Assembly: GCF_003314995.1 (NCBI RefSeq)
Contig: NZ_QNRH01000003.1
Location: 506,553-570,552, forward strand
DNA: 64,000 bases
Direction of reading: 5' to 3'
From: Pseudochrobactrum asaccharolyticum
Lineage (GTDB): Bacteria; Pseudomonadota; Alphaproteobacteria; Rhizobiales; Rhizobiaceae
Part shown: piece by piece, positions 25,051-33,977 of the stretch
Numbering within the stretch: position 1 is the first letter of the stretch
How the letters are laid out: every line of letters begins with the position of its first letter
Made by a program: the position numbers and the translations under genes
The notes under the pieces: generated by a model
Databases searched by the model: none
Seen by the model: the letters and a program-made list of their open reading frames with translations, nothing else
What the model was told of the DNA's origin: nothing

Positions 25051-26061
25051 ATGACCATCCTTAAAAATGGTGCGGGGAAACCCGGATTGCGAATTGCCGG
25101 AACGGGGGCGTACCTGCCCAGAAAATGCGTTCTTTCGTCAGACATTGACAAAATGCTGGGTTGGCCGGCAGGAACGACAGAAAATCGTTTTGACCTTACC
25201 GCCCGTTATGTAGCTGAAGGGGATGAGACCAGCTCCTACATGGCAGAACAGGCGGCTTTGCAGGCACTCGATGCTGCAGGTATTGCACCGCAGGATCTTG
25301 ATCTGATCCTCGGTGCCTGCGGCGTGATGGAACAGGTCATCCCCTCCACCGCAACACTGGTTCAGCACCGACTGGGTTTGGGAAAATCCGGCATTCCTGC
25401 CTATGATGTCAATGCAACATGCCTCAGTTTCATTCAGGCGCTTGATCTGGCGGCCATGAAAATCCAGCTGGGTCTTGCCCGCAATGTACTGATTTTTTCT
25501 GCTGATATTGCCTCTGTCGGACTGGACTGGAAAGAGCCCGATGTGGCGGCTATTTTCGGTGACGGCGCTGCGGCTGTGGTACTCACCGCTGATGGTGACG
25601 GCCTGCTCGCCAGTCGTTTTGAAACCTATTCGGAAGGGCGCGATGCCTGCGTGCTTGCCGGTGGCGGCACCCGCATATCAGCGGCGGTTGATCCGGTTGC
25701 GGCAGCTGAGGCGTCTTATTTCCGCATGAACGGGCAAGCAGCCTTTCGCGTCACTGCCCGTTATCTGCCACGCTTTTTAAAGCGGCTTTTTGCACAAGAT
25801 GGTCTGAATATCACTGATATTGATTGCATCATTCCCCATCAGGCAAGCGGCCTTTCTCTCACGCACGGGCTGGCGCGCGTCGGGCTTGATCCAGACAAGG
25901 TTATTCAGACTTTCTCCCGTTTCGGCAACCAAATTGCCACTTCTATTCCGATGGCGCTGCACACAGCAATTTGTGAAAAACGGCTGCGGCGGAATGATCT
26001 GGTTCTGTTAGCCGGTACATCTGCTGGTATCTCCATCGGCGGCGTGGTGTTGCGATACTAA
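25051..26061 (+). CDS. Beta-ketoacyl-ACP synthase III-like (OleA/FabH-type) condensing enzyme
   Basis: The 336-residue thiolase-fold protein has a complete KASIII catalytic triad: C124 (DVNATCLSF), H263 (IIPHQAS) and N293 (RFGNQIA). It is therefore expected to perform a Claisen condensation between acyl thioesters. The start at ATG 25051 is preferred over a GTG four codons upstream. It is not near fatty-acid genes (plsX, acpP); instead it heads a tight four-gene unit with an NAD-dependent reductase, an MBL-fold hydrolase and an adenylate-forming ligase. That context fits OleA-like head-to-head condensation or secondary lipid synthesis better than housekeeping FabH (inference). Confidence 0.85.
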   Translation: MTILKNGAGKPGLRIAGTGAYLPRKCVLSSDIDKMLGWPAGTTENRFDLTARYVAEGDETSSYMAEQAALQALDAAGIAPQDLDLILGACGVMEQVIPSTATLVQHRLGLGKSGIPAYDVNATCLSFIQALDLAAMKIQLGLARNVLIFSADIASVGLDWKEPDVAAIFGDGAAAVVLTADGDGLLASRFETYSEGRDACVLAGGGTRISAAVDPVAAAEASYFRMNGQAAFRVTARYLPRFLKRLFAQDGLNITDIDCIIPHQASGLSLTHGLARVGLDPDKVIQTFSRFGNQIATSIPMALHTAICEKRLRRNDLVLLAGTSAGISIGGVVLRY

Positions 26062-27038
26062 TGGCTAAAGTGCTTGTCACAGGCGCCACAGGCTGCCTCG
26101 GAAACCGTCTCGCCCAACAATTATCGGCACAAGGACATCACGTGCTTGCGCAAGGGCGGGATGCGCAGGCCGGCCAATTGCTTGAAACGCAAGGCATTGA
26201 GTTCATTCCCTTTGATCTGCAAGGTGATTATCCGGCGCGGGCCTTTCAGCAAGTTGAGATTGTTTTCCATTGTGCTGCACTTTCAACCGCATGGGGTAAG
26301 GCGCAGATTTTTCAGGCTGTGAATGTTACCGCCACACAGCGTTTGCTTGATGCGGCGCGTAAAGCCGGTGCAGCACGCTTTGTTTTTGCATCCTCACCGA
26401 GTATTTATGCCAACGGACAGGATCGCTTGAACCTGACGGAAAATGCCGCGTTGCCAGCACATTTTCCCAGTCATTATGCCCGCACCAAATATGAAGCGGA
26501 ATGTCTCGTCCTTGCAGCAGATCAGACTGGGGGAATGCGCACAACCGCTCTGCGCCCCAGAGCCATTTACGGCACCGGTGACCGCTCGTTGATGCCGCGT
26601 CTGTTACAGGCGATTAAGCGCGGCCGTGTACCGATGATCGGCGGCGGGCAAACTTTAATCGACATCACCCATGTGTCGGATGCAGCGCGTGCAATGGCAC
26701 TGGCCGGCTTCAATGACAATGCAAATGGTGAAATATTCAACATCACCTCCGGCAAAGCCTACAAGTTTTCAGAATTACTGGCCGCTGTCTGTGCCCTAAA
26801 CCATTCTGCACCGAAGGAAATCCATATTTCCTATGACAGAGCCATGAAACTGGCCAAAGGGCTGGAATTTCTGCATCGTATTTTTGCACCGCATCAGGAA
26901 CCGGTTCTGACTTGTCAGGCGGTCGCATCGCTTGGGCGCAGCCTGACACTGGATATCAGCAAAGCGCAGCAAAAGCTCGGCTATAACCCTGCTGTATCGA
27001 TTGAAGATGGTATTAAAGACTATGCAGCCAGTCTCTGA
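26061..27038 (+). CDS. NAD(P)-dependent epimerase/dehydratase, 3-beta-hydroxysteroid dehydrogenase/OleD-like
   Basis: The 325-residue extended short-chain dehydrogenase has the Rossmann motif G8-x-x-G11-x-x-G14, an NVTATQRLLDAA helix, an SSPSIY segment and the catalytic pair Y139 and K143 (HYARTKYE). The ALRPRAIYG and DITHVSDAARA segments are typical of the 3-beta-HSD branch that includes OleD, which reduces beta-keto acids to beta-hydroxy acids. Its ATG overlaps the KASIII stop codon by one base, so the product of the condensing enzyme is the natural substrate. The next gene overlaps its 3' end. Confidence 0.87.
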   Translation: MAKVLVTGATGCLGNRLAQQLSAQGHHVLAQGRDAQAGQLLETQGIEFIPFDLQGDYPARAFQQVEIVFHCAALSTAWGKAQIFQAVNVTATQRLLDAARKAGAARFVFASSPSIYANGQDRLNLTENAALPAHFPSHYARTKYEAECLVLAADQTGGMRTTALRPRAIYGTGDRSLMPRLLQAIKRGRVPMIGGGQTLIDITHVSDAARAMALAGFNDNANGEIFNITSGKAYKFSELLAAVCALNHSAPKEIHISYDRAMKLAKGLEFLHRIFAPHQEPVLTCQAVASLGRSLTLDISKAQQKLGYNPAVSIEDGIKDYAASL

Positions 27039-27876
27039 AACCGTTCTGGATTTTACCTCTTTTCGTGTCGGTTATTGCAGCGGCCCGCTGGCAATGACCC
27101 AACGCGGGGCGCCTTGGCGTATTGCCCGCTTTCCGGCCGGTATTGCAGTACTGCGCCATCCTGAGCGTGGGACAATTTTATTCGATACCGGTTACGGCGC
27201 TTTGTTCGCACAGGCCACGAAGCCCTTTCCCGAGCGGATTTATCGCTGGCTGACACCGGTTACGTTTCAGCCAGCCGATACTCTGCCCGATCAGCTTGCA
27301 AAGCGCGGCTTCGGCGCGCCGGATCTGGTGTTTCTTTCACATCTGCATGCCGATCATGTCGCTGGCCTGTTTGATCTCGCCACCATACCACCGGTCATCA
27401 CATCGCGTGCCGCAATTGAAAAACTGGACACCGGCCGGATTGCAAGTTTGCAGGCCGGCTGTCCGGCAATGATCCGCGACAAACTGCAATCTCTGGACTT
27501 GCAAACGGTGGAAACCTTGCCGCGTATCAGCCTTGCGCCTTACGGGCTTAGCGCTTTTGGCGATGGTTATGATCTGCTCGGCGATCAGTCAGCGTTGGTT
27601 GTAGCACTGCCGGGTCATGGCTTTGGCCAGACAGGGTTGTTTTTGCCTGCGACGACACAGGGCGCGATCTTTCTGGTTGCCGATGCGATCTGGAGTCTTG
27701 AAGCCCTCAAAGCCAACCGGCTGCCACCGGATATGACTTTGCGCCGTCTTGGTGACCGCGATGCTTTTATTGATACATTTGCCAGACTTCGCGCATTTCA
27801 TCTCTCATATCCACAAGTGCGGATTATGGCGTCCCATTGCACCGAAGCCTATCCTATGAATGACGGCGAGGTGTGA
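27022..27876 (+). CDS. Metallo-beta-lactamase-fold hydrolase
   Basis: The 284-residue protein has the zinc-binding HLHADH motif at 107-112, a later GHGFGQTGL histidine segment, a VADAIW aspartate segment and a final SHCTEA region near the C-terminus. This is the layout of lactonases (AiiA type) and MBL thioesterases. The ATG at 27022 lies inside the preceding gene, an overlap of 17 bp, so the two are coupled. In the pathway it could hydrolyse a thioester or open a lactone made by the cluster. It takes the place that OleB, an unrelated alpha/beta hydrolase, has in olefin clusters. Substrate unknown. Confidence 0.83.
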   Translation: MQPVSETVLDFTSFRVGYCSGPLAMTQRGAPWRIARFPAGIAVLRHPERGTILFDTGYGALFAQATKPFPERIYRWLTPVTFQPADTLPDQLAKRGFGAPDLVFLSHLHADHVAGLFDLATIPPVITSRAAIEKLDTGRIASLQAGCPAMIRDKLQSLDLQTVETLPRISLAPYGLSAFGDGYDLLGDQSALVVALPGHGFGQTGLFLPATTQGAIFLVADAIWSLEALKANRLPPDMTLRRLGDRDAFIDTFARLRAFHLSYPQVRIMASHCTEAYPMNDGEV

Positions 27877-27878
27877 GA

Positions 27879-29156
27879 ATGAACCCGCTTTCTGTCTTTC
27901 TACGTACCCGTTATGGCAAGGGTTTCGCCTCGCGTGATGCGATTGAACACCATCAGAATAAAGCGTTCCAACATCTGCGCCGCAATATTATGCCGCGCTC
28001 GCCCTTCTATGCGCCTTATGCCAATAAGCCGCTATCTGAATGGCCTTTGATGAATAAAGCGCTGATGATGGAGCATTTCACAGTGATCAACACCGCCGGT
28101 ATTACCAAAGAAGAAGCGCTGAAAATTGCACTGACTTCGGAGCAGGAGCGCAATTTTGCTCCGATGATCGGCAATATTGCCGTCGGCCTTTCCACCGGTA
28201 CGTCAGGACAGCGCGGGCTTTTTGCGTCGAACAAACGCGAACGGGCGCTGTGGGCAGCACTAATGCTGGGGCGTTTCTCACCGTCATTTTTGCAACGGCA
28301 GCGTGTGTCACTGTTTCTGCGTGCCAATAATATGCTCTATGAGCGGCTCGGCAATGCTCTGATCAGCTTTGAATTTTATGATTTGTTGCAGATTTTCAGC
28401 GAGCATCTGCCAAGACTGACCAAACAACAGCCAACTGTTCTGATTGCACCGGCACAAATTCTTGGCCTTCTCGCGCAAGCACAGCAAGATCGTATCATCA
28501 ATATTGCACCGCGCTGTATTATATCAGTGGCGGAGGTGCTGTCGCCTGAAGATCAAACCGCGATTGAAGCAGCGTTTGGCACACGCGTCGATCAGGTCTA
28601 TCAATGCACAGAAGGCGTGCTCGGCATGACCTGCCGCGCCGGTAATATGCATCTCAATGAAGCCTATGTGCATATTGAACGTGATGTGATTGATGAAGCC
28701 AGTGGTGCTTTCGCGCCGATCATTACCGATCTGACACGCGAAACCCAACCGGTGCTGAAATACCGGCTATTTGATATTCTGATCCTTGATCCTGAGCCCT
28801 GCCCTTGTGGTTGTGCCAGCTTACGGCTGAAACGAATTGAAGGTCGCTGCGATGATATTCTCTATTGGCACGGGGACAATGGCGCACCACAAATGATCCC
28901 GTCCGATCTCATCCGGCAGGCTATGGCAACCAGCAGGAGCTCTATTCGGGATTACAGAGCCGTGCAACACGGTCAGGATAGGTTAGACATCTGGTTGGAA
29001 ACAACCGATTTTAAGCAGGCATCTCAGGATGTGAGTCGGAATTTACAGAAACAGGCTTTTGCAATAAAGGCGCGCTTGCCGGAACTGCAGTTTCATACCG
29101 GCATATCATTGCAGCCCGATCAAAAACGCCGCCGCGTCATCGCTGAAAAACAATAA
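27879..29156 (+). CDS. Adenylate-forming ligase, F390-synthetase/PaaK-like
   Basis: The start at 27879 has GAGGTG 7 bp upstream and overlaps the region of the preceding stop by none to a few bases; the 425-residue product matches the short F390-synthetase-like branch of CoA ligases. The phosphate-binding loop GLSTGTSGQRG lies at 103-113, a YQCTEG segment matches the AMP-binding motif, and a C-terminal hinge with LKRIEGRCDDIL follows. A CPCGC segment near residue 305 may bind zinc, as in some PaaK relatives. It probably activates a carboxylic acid as an adenylate or CoA thioester for, or from, the condensing enzyme of the same unit. The substrate is not known. Confidence 0.82.
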   Translation: MNPLSVFLRTRYGKGFASRDAIEHHQNKAFQHLRRNIMPRSPFYAPYANKPLSEWPLMNKALMMEHFTVINTAGITKEEALKIALTSEQERNFAPMIGNIAVGLSTGTSGQRGLFASNKRERALWAALMLGRFSPSFLQRQRVSLFLRANNMLYERLGNALISFEFYDLLQIFSEHLPRLTKQQPTVLIAPAQILGLLAQAQQDRIINIAPRCIISVAEVLSPEDQTAIEAAFGTRVDQVYQCTEGVLGMTCRAGNMHLNEAYVHIERDVIDEASGAFAPIITDLTRETQPVLKYRLFDILILDPEPCPCGCASLRLKRIEGRCDDILYWHGDNGAPQMIPSDLIRQAMATSRSSIRDYRAVQHGQDRLDIWLETTDFKQASQDVSRNLQKQAFAIKARLPELQFHTGISLQPDQKRRRVIAEKQ

Positions 29157-29313
29157 GATCGCTCATAGTAACAGCTTTAACAACACATTGTGGCTCATGC
29201 AGAAGCCACAGGGTGAACACAGTGTCCTATTTGCAAGCTTTGTCTCCGTTCCCTGTCCATACTATATCCAGACCAACAATTATTGAAACCGCTTTGGCGG
29301 CAGGAGACATTCC

Positions 29314-30363
29314 ATGAGAGCCTTTGGTTTTTTAAGTTTTGGTCACTACGTAAACGCACAAGGGTCACAAACCCGTTCAGCCAGCGATATGCTGAAACAG
29401 GCTGTTGATATTGGTGTGGGTGCTGATGAACTCGGTGTAAATGGTGCTTATTTCCGCGTGCATCACTTTGCCCGTCAGCAGGCTTCGCCAATGCCGTTGC
29501 TGGCAACAATCGCAGCCAAAACCAAACATATCGAAGTTGGTACCGGCGTTATCGATATGCGCTATGAAAATCCGCTCTATCTGGCGGAGGAAGCTGCCGC
29601 GCTCGACATTCTCGCAGACGGACGTATTGCCCTTGGCATCAGCCGTGGTTCACCGGAAACAGTGGTACGCGGTTATGAAGCCTTTGGTTATACCGGTTCA
29701 ACCGATCCGCGAGGTGCAGATATCGCCCGCCCGAAATTTGATCTGTTTATGCGTGCGATTGACGGCGAACCTCTGGCCAAAGGTGAGCGCAGTATGACCG
29801 GCGGTCAGTTCATGCCGATTGAGCCGCGCTCAAGCACATTGCGTGATCATATCTGGTGGGGTTCGGCAACAAGGGAAAGCGCAGAATGGACAGGCCAGCA
29901 AGGTCTGAATCTGATGTCCTCGACCTTGTTGACGGAAGATGCTGGCATGCCTTTTGATGAGCTACAGGCGGAGCAGATCCTTCGTTTTCGTGAAGCTTAT
30001 CGTCAGGCCGGTCACAAGGGCGCACCGCGTGTTTCGGTCAGCCGCAGCATTTTCCCGATTGTGAATACGCAGGATGCAGCTTATTTCAGCAATGCGGGTG
30101 AAAAGCATGACGGCGTTGGCATGATTGATGGCTTCCGCTCCACATTCGGACGCACCTATGCAGCGGAACCGGACAAGCTGATTGAAGAGCTGAAGAAAGA
30201 TCGCGCCATTGCTCTGGCCGATACACTAATGCTGACCATTCCGAACCAGCTTGGACCGGAATATAACCTGCATATTCTGGAGTCTTTCGCCAAATATGTG
30301 GCTCCTGAACTTGGCTGGAAACCAAACTGGGAAGGTCCGGTTACCGGAGACGAAATCAAGTAA
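29314..30363 (+). CDS. Luciferase-like flavin-dependent oxidoreductase (LLM class)
   Basis: The 349-residue protein belongs to the bacterial luciferase-like TIM-barrel family, with typical segments EVGTGVIDMRYENPLYLAEEAA and GRIALGISRGSPETVVRGYEAFGY. Such enzymes use reduced FMN (or F420 in other lineages) to oxidise small organic molecules. A CAGGAGAC ribosome site lies close before the ATG. It is separated from the ligase gene by 157 bp and ends in a strong terminator, so it is probably transcribed alone. No ligand can be inferred. Confidence 0.85.
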   Translation: MRAFGFLSFGHYVNAQGSQTRSASDMLKQAVDIGVGADELGVNGAYFRVHHFARQQASPMPLLATIAAKTKHIEVGTGVIDMRYENPLYLAEEAAALDILADGRIALGISRGSPETVVRGYEAFGYTGSTDPRGADIARPKFDLFMRAIDGEPLAKGERSMTGGQFMPIEPRSSTLRDHIWWGSATRESAEWTGQQGLNLMSSTLLTEDAGMPFDELQAEQILRFREAYRQAGHKGAPRVSVSRSIFPIVNTQDAAYFSNAGEKHDGVGMIDGFRSTFGRTYAAEPDKLIEELKKDRAIALADTLMLTIPNQLGPEYNLHILESFAKYVAPELGWKPNWEGPVTGDEIK

Positions 30364-30367
30364 TACT

Positions 30368-30400
30368 AAAGCCCAAACCATTACTGGTTTGGGCTTTTTT
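30368..30400 (+). terminator. Rho-independent terminator of the luciferase-like gene
   Basis: A perfect stem AAAGCCCAAACCA / TGGTTTGGGCTTT with a TTAC loop begins 4 bp after the stop and is followed by a run of Ts. Confidence 0.9.
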
Positions 30401-30420
30401 TTATTTAAGAATTACCAACC

Positions 30421-30530
30421 TAGAGCGGTTTACATTCATGTTGGATCACTGTGCTCGCTCTAGATTCTTTAATTTGTCGCATTATCCCGACGTCAAGTTG
30501 ATCCAACTTGACTGTGAAATGCTCGAATGC
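30421..30530. repeat. Two-palindrome mosaic repeat (RIME-like)
   Basis: The first hairpin spans 30421-30462 with TAGAGCG / CGCTCTA arms. A linker (GATTCTTTAATTTGTCGC) leads to a perfect GTCAAGTTG / CAACTTGAC hairpin at 30492-30512 with flanking GCATT / AATGC arms. Two linked palindromes of this pattern resemble intergenic mosaic elements described in rhizobia. It abuts the 3' end of the FkbM gene. Confidence 0.65.
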
Positions 30531-31241
30531 TCAGGCAATCGCAGTTTCTGCATCATCGTCTTCATATTCACGAATAGCTTCATCTTTGGAAAACAGGACA
30601 CAAGGACCGTAAGAACCGCGCGGGTCATAGGCATAGCCTTTTGCAGCCAGTGCCTGTGTCATATCGCGGATACCGGCTAACCCGTAAAGATGGTCGTGAA
30701 GTTCGAGGAAAATACGCTCAACACCGTTCAGATCGGCCTTTTGCAGCAGATCGCGCTCAGCGCCTTCAATATCCATTACCAGAACATTGATCTTATGTTC
30801 CGCGATAAAATCATCAATATTGGCAGAGGCCAGCGAGATTTCACGCTCATAAGGCCCCTGATCTTTATCCATTGAGGACATCCAGAGATCTTTACGCACA
30901 TAAAAACGATGGTCTGCCGGTGCACCTGCAGTCAGAATACCTTGCGATAAAGACACATTGCCGGTGGTGTTGAGATCAATCACACGGCGTGCAAGGTCTG
31001 CGGTTGAAGGATTGGCTTCAAAAGCCCAGATCTGCACATCCACAACTGTCGCCATCAGCGATGTGATCACGCCAATGCCGGAACCAAGCTCCAGAACCCG
31101 GTCACCGCTCTTAACAGCTTTAAACACCCATTTGGCTTCTTTTGCTTCATAGCGTCCGCTGACAATCGCCTGCCAGATCACAGGAGAAACCTCATCCGGC
31201 GATAATGGGATTTTAATTCCGTGTAACGTGACGGTGCTCAC
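30531..31241 (-). CDS. FkbM-family methyltransferase
   Basis: A GTG start at 31241 is preferred: AGGAGAG lies 5 bp upstream and the longer frame before it is not family-like. The 236-residue protein has a class I SAM-binding motif (VLELGSGIGVITSLMA near 52-67), an acidic loop (FEANPS) and the FkbM-type VLVMDIEGAERDLL segment. FkbM proteins methylate sugars or secondary metabolites and often sit in surface polysaccharide or natural-product loci. Here it stands alone, so no substrate is proposed. The C-terminus is acidic (EYEDDDAE). Confidence 0.8.
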   Translation of the reverse strand: MSTVTLHGIKIPLSPDEVSPVIWQAIVSGRYEAKEAKWVFKAVKSGDRVLELGSGIGVITSLMATVVDVQIWAFEANPSTADLARRVIDLNTTGNVSLSQGILTAGAPADHRFYVRKDLWMSSMDKDQGPYEREISLASANIDDFIAEHKINVLVMDIEGAERDLLQKADLNGVERIFLELHDHLYGLAGIRDMTQALAAKGYAYDPRGSYGPCVLFSKDEAIREYEDDDAETAIA

Positions 31242-31375
31242 GGCAGCTCTCCTTTGACACTTGAGATTTTCAAAGACGTCAAAGCAAAGCACAGCCGTCC
31301 ATGTTCTCTCCCTTATAGGACAGTTTGCAATAAACAGTTCCACAAGAAATTGTACATTTCTAATATTATTTTTAG

Positions 31376-33304
31376 TTATTGCAGATGTTTAAGCTCACAG
31401 GCCGGAACCGGATGCCCGAACAGATAACCCTGCACCTGATCACAGCCAACCTGTTTAAGACATTCCAGTTCTTCTTCGGTTTCAATACCTTCTGCGATGG
31501 TAATCATACCAAGGCTTTGGCCGATACCTGTCACCAGTTCGACAATGGCCCGTGCATCCGGATTGGTTGTCAGATCATGGATAAAGGTGCGGTCAATTTT
31601 GATTTTATCAAAAGGAAAGCTGCTGAGACTGCCGAGTGAGGAATAACCGGTACCAAAATCATCCATCGCAATCTGGATACCCATCGCTTTAAAGCCGCGA
31701 AGCGCCTGCAATGTCAGTTCATTTTTATTGAGCAGAGCAGATTCCGTGATTTCCAGCTCAAGACGTTGCGGAGCAAGTCCGGTTTCCCGCAAAATCGCCT
31801 CAACGCGCTGCACCAGATCGGGCGCAATAAATTCGAAAGGCGATAAATTCACCGCGATTTTGAGTGGCTCGCGCCAGCTCGCAGCCTCTTCACTGGCCAC
31901 TTTGAGCACCCAGTCACCCAGTTCATGGATTAGGCCGATTTTCTCTGCCACCGGAATAAATTCAGCCGGTGAGACTGAGCCGCGTTGCGGGTGTTTCCAG
32001 CGCAACAGCGCCTCATAACCGCAAATCTCGCGCGTATAGGTATTAACCTGTGGTTGATAAAAAACTGCCATTTCATTGTTCTTCAAAGCACTCAGCAAAT
32101 CGGCTTCAAAGGCTTTTTTCTCCAGCAAGCGCGTCTGCATATAAGGCTGGAAAATCGAAATATGGCCGGTGCCCATGGCTTTTGCTTCGTAAAGCGCAAG
32201 GTCTGCGTGCTTAAACAACTCTTCCATTTCCGGCTCATCGGAGAAGATTGCAACACCGCTGCATGTTCCGATTTTAATTTCATGATCATTGATCAGGTAA
32301 GGCAGGCTGATAACCTCCATCAGATGCTGAGCATAGGCATAGGCAGATACGGGACATAAATCCGCAGATATCACCGCAAACTCATCACCGCCCAGACGGC
32401 AAATCAAATCGCCTTTTTCGCTGGAAGCTCTGAACCGGCTGGCCACCACTTGCAGCAACAGATCGCCGACATCATGCCCCAGCGTGTCATTGACGTCTTT
32501 AAAGCCGTCAAGGTCGAATAACAGCACCACTGCAACCGGCCCGCCGTCTCGTGAAAACTGCATACGGGCTTCAAGATTTTGGCGAAATAAAACGCGGTTA
32601 GGCAGACCTGTCAGCGCATCATGATGAGCGGAGTGTTCCAGCAGGTCGTTTTGTGTTTTTAACTCACCGGAAGCTTCCTGCAAATTTTCAGTCAGGCGCT
32701 GCATGCGGCCATGCGCACGGTTCAGCAACACATTCTGACGCATGAGTAAAACAACCAGCGCAATCCCGAAAATGATCAGCCCGCCTGCAACACCCGTATA
32801 GATCAAATGTAACTGCCGCACTTCCTGTTGCGCATTATTAATCACGCTGACATCATAGGTTACGGAAGACGAAGCAAGTGCTGTCAGCGGCTTATCGAAA
32901 CTGTTCATTTCAGGCAGCAGCGCTTTAATTTTCTCTGCATCCAGCTCATCAAACTGACTGTCAATTTTCGTCAGCAAATTGCTCAGGTCTGAAATCAACT
33001 GGGAATGTTCGGGGTTCCGTTCAATAAAATCCTGTAAAGTGCCCTGTTCCATCGCTTCCAAACGGCTGAAGATAATATCCAACCGTAGCTGCACTTCATC
33101 GCGATCAGCTCCTTCTGCCCCCAGAGCAAAGGCGGCAAGCCGTTCCTCAAGGCGCAGATATTCAGATAACATCTGGCTGATCGCCCAGGAGTCATTATAG
33201 CGCAAAAATGTTTGCAGGGATGTTTGTCGTTCAGCAATGACATAGGCGATGTAGCCCGTTGCCAGCATAAAACAACAAATAATGACCCCGAGTATGCGCC
33301 TCAC
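31376..33304 (-). CDS. Membrane-anchored GGDEF-EAL protein (c-di-GMP turnover)
   Basis: The 642-residue protein has two membrane helices (about 5-23 and 166-188) bracketing a helical periplasmic sensor, then a GGDEF domain (about 225-380) with an intact LGGDEF at 304-309, and a full EAL domain (about 390-635, starting FYQPQVN with YEALLRW). No RxxD product-inhibition site precedes GGDEF. Both activities are possible. It lies 9 bp downstream of a small secreted protein gene, which suggests that the secreted protein modulates it through the periplasmic sensor. Confidence 0.9.
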   Translation of the reverse strand: MRRILGVIICCFMLATGYIAYVIAERQTSLQTFLRYNDSWAISQMLSEYLRLEERLAAFALGAEGADRDEVQLRLDIIFSRLEAMEQGTLQDFIERNPEHSQLISDLSNLLTKIDSQFDELDAEKIKALLPEMNSFDKPLTALASSSVTYDVSVINNAQQEVRQLHLIYTGVAGGLIIFGIALVVLLMRQNVLLNRAHGRMQRLTENLQEASGELKTQNDLLEHSAHHDALTGLPNRVLFRQNLEARMQFSRDGGPVAVVLLFDLDGFKDVNDTLGHDVGDLLLQVVASRFRASSEKGDLICRLGGDEFAVISADLCPVSAYAYAQHLMEVISLPYLINDHEIKIGTCSGVAIFSDEPEMEELFKHADLALYEAKAMGTGHISIFQPYMQTRLLEKKAFEADLLSALKNNEMAVFYQPQVNTYTREICGYEALLRWKHPQRGSVSPAEFIPVAEKIGLIHELGDWVLKVASEEAASWREPLKIAVNLSPFEFIAPDLVQRVEAILRETGLAPQRLELEITESALLNKNELTLQALRGFKAMGIQIAMDDFGTGYSSLGSLSSFPFDKIKIDRTFIHDLTTNPDARAIVELVTGIGQSLGMITIAEGIETEEELECLKQVGCDQVQGYLFGHPVPACELKHLQ

Positions 33305-33313
33305 ATACAGCCC

Positions 33314-33820
33314 CTATTCGACGATAATTTCAGAGACCTGCCACGCCGATCGCGTATAATAGGTCTGGCTTTGCAGTTGCGGATCGCTGTCATATGGATA
33401 GATGATAAAAAGCGGGCCTTTTTCGCGTACGGTTATAAAGTTGCCATCACGTTTCATCGCCAATATGACTTTGAATTTCTTAAAATCGTCCAAAGGAATC
33501 GTGGTCACATAATCATTAAGCGCCACAATCCGGATTGTCGTTCCTTTGGCACCCACCAGCTTCATCAACTGATCGAGGTGCACGCCTTCAAACCGTGTTT
33601 TGCCGTCATACCAGGGATTGGTGGTTTCAACGACCTGCAGACCGAGCGCAATGAGCATTTCACGATCGAACTCTGCGGTTTTTTCTTTGTTTTTATTTTG
33701 AATAGAGCCGGAAATCACCAGGATTGGTTTGTTCGCCGGCTTAGATAGCGTTTGCGCTGCAGCACCGGATACCACCATACAAATCAGAATCAGATTGATA
33801 GCGACGCGCTTGAATAACAC
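33314..33820 (-). CDS. Secreted SUOX-like (molybdopterin oxidoreductase-type) domain protein
   Basis: The 168-residue protein has a signal peptide (cleaved near AAA-Q, residue 22) and one domain resembling the small oxidoreductase/molybdopterin-binding fold seen in periplasmic proteins, with NPWYDGKTRFEGVHLDQLM and LNDYVTTIPLDDF segments. No cysteine suited to molybdenum coordination is visible in the mature part, so enzymatic activity is doubtful and a ligand-binding role is possible. It is the first gene of a two-gene unit with the GGDEF-EAL protein. Confidence 0.7.
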   Translation of the reverse strand: MLFKRVAINLILICMVVSGAAAQTLSKPANKPILVISGSIQNKNKEKTAEFDREMLIALGLQVVETTNPWYDGKTRFEGVHLDQLMKLVGAKGTTIRIVALNDYVTTIPLDDFKKFKVILAMKRDGNFITVREKGPLFIIYPYDSDPQLQSQTYYTRSAWQVSEIIVE

Positions 33821-33949
33821 TATATTTCTCCTTGGTAATTTAGAACAATATAACGATATCTGCTAATCCGTATATAGGAATTTATGCACATCCCGTTTTA
33901 TATGTTTTATGGTGAAAATTTCGGAATTTTAATGGAAGCCCTTGCGAAT

Positions 33950-33971
33950 CACATAAGTATTGACTTATGTG
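33950..33971. promoter_or_regulatory. ArsR-type operator
   Basis: CACATAAGT and ACTTATGTG are perfect 9-bp arms separated by ATTG. The palindrome ends 6 bp before the ArsR-family start codon and should cover its promoter or ribosome site, which fits autorepression. Confidence 0.75.
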
Positions 33972-33977
33972 TAGTTC

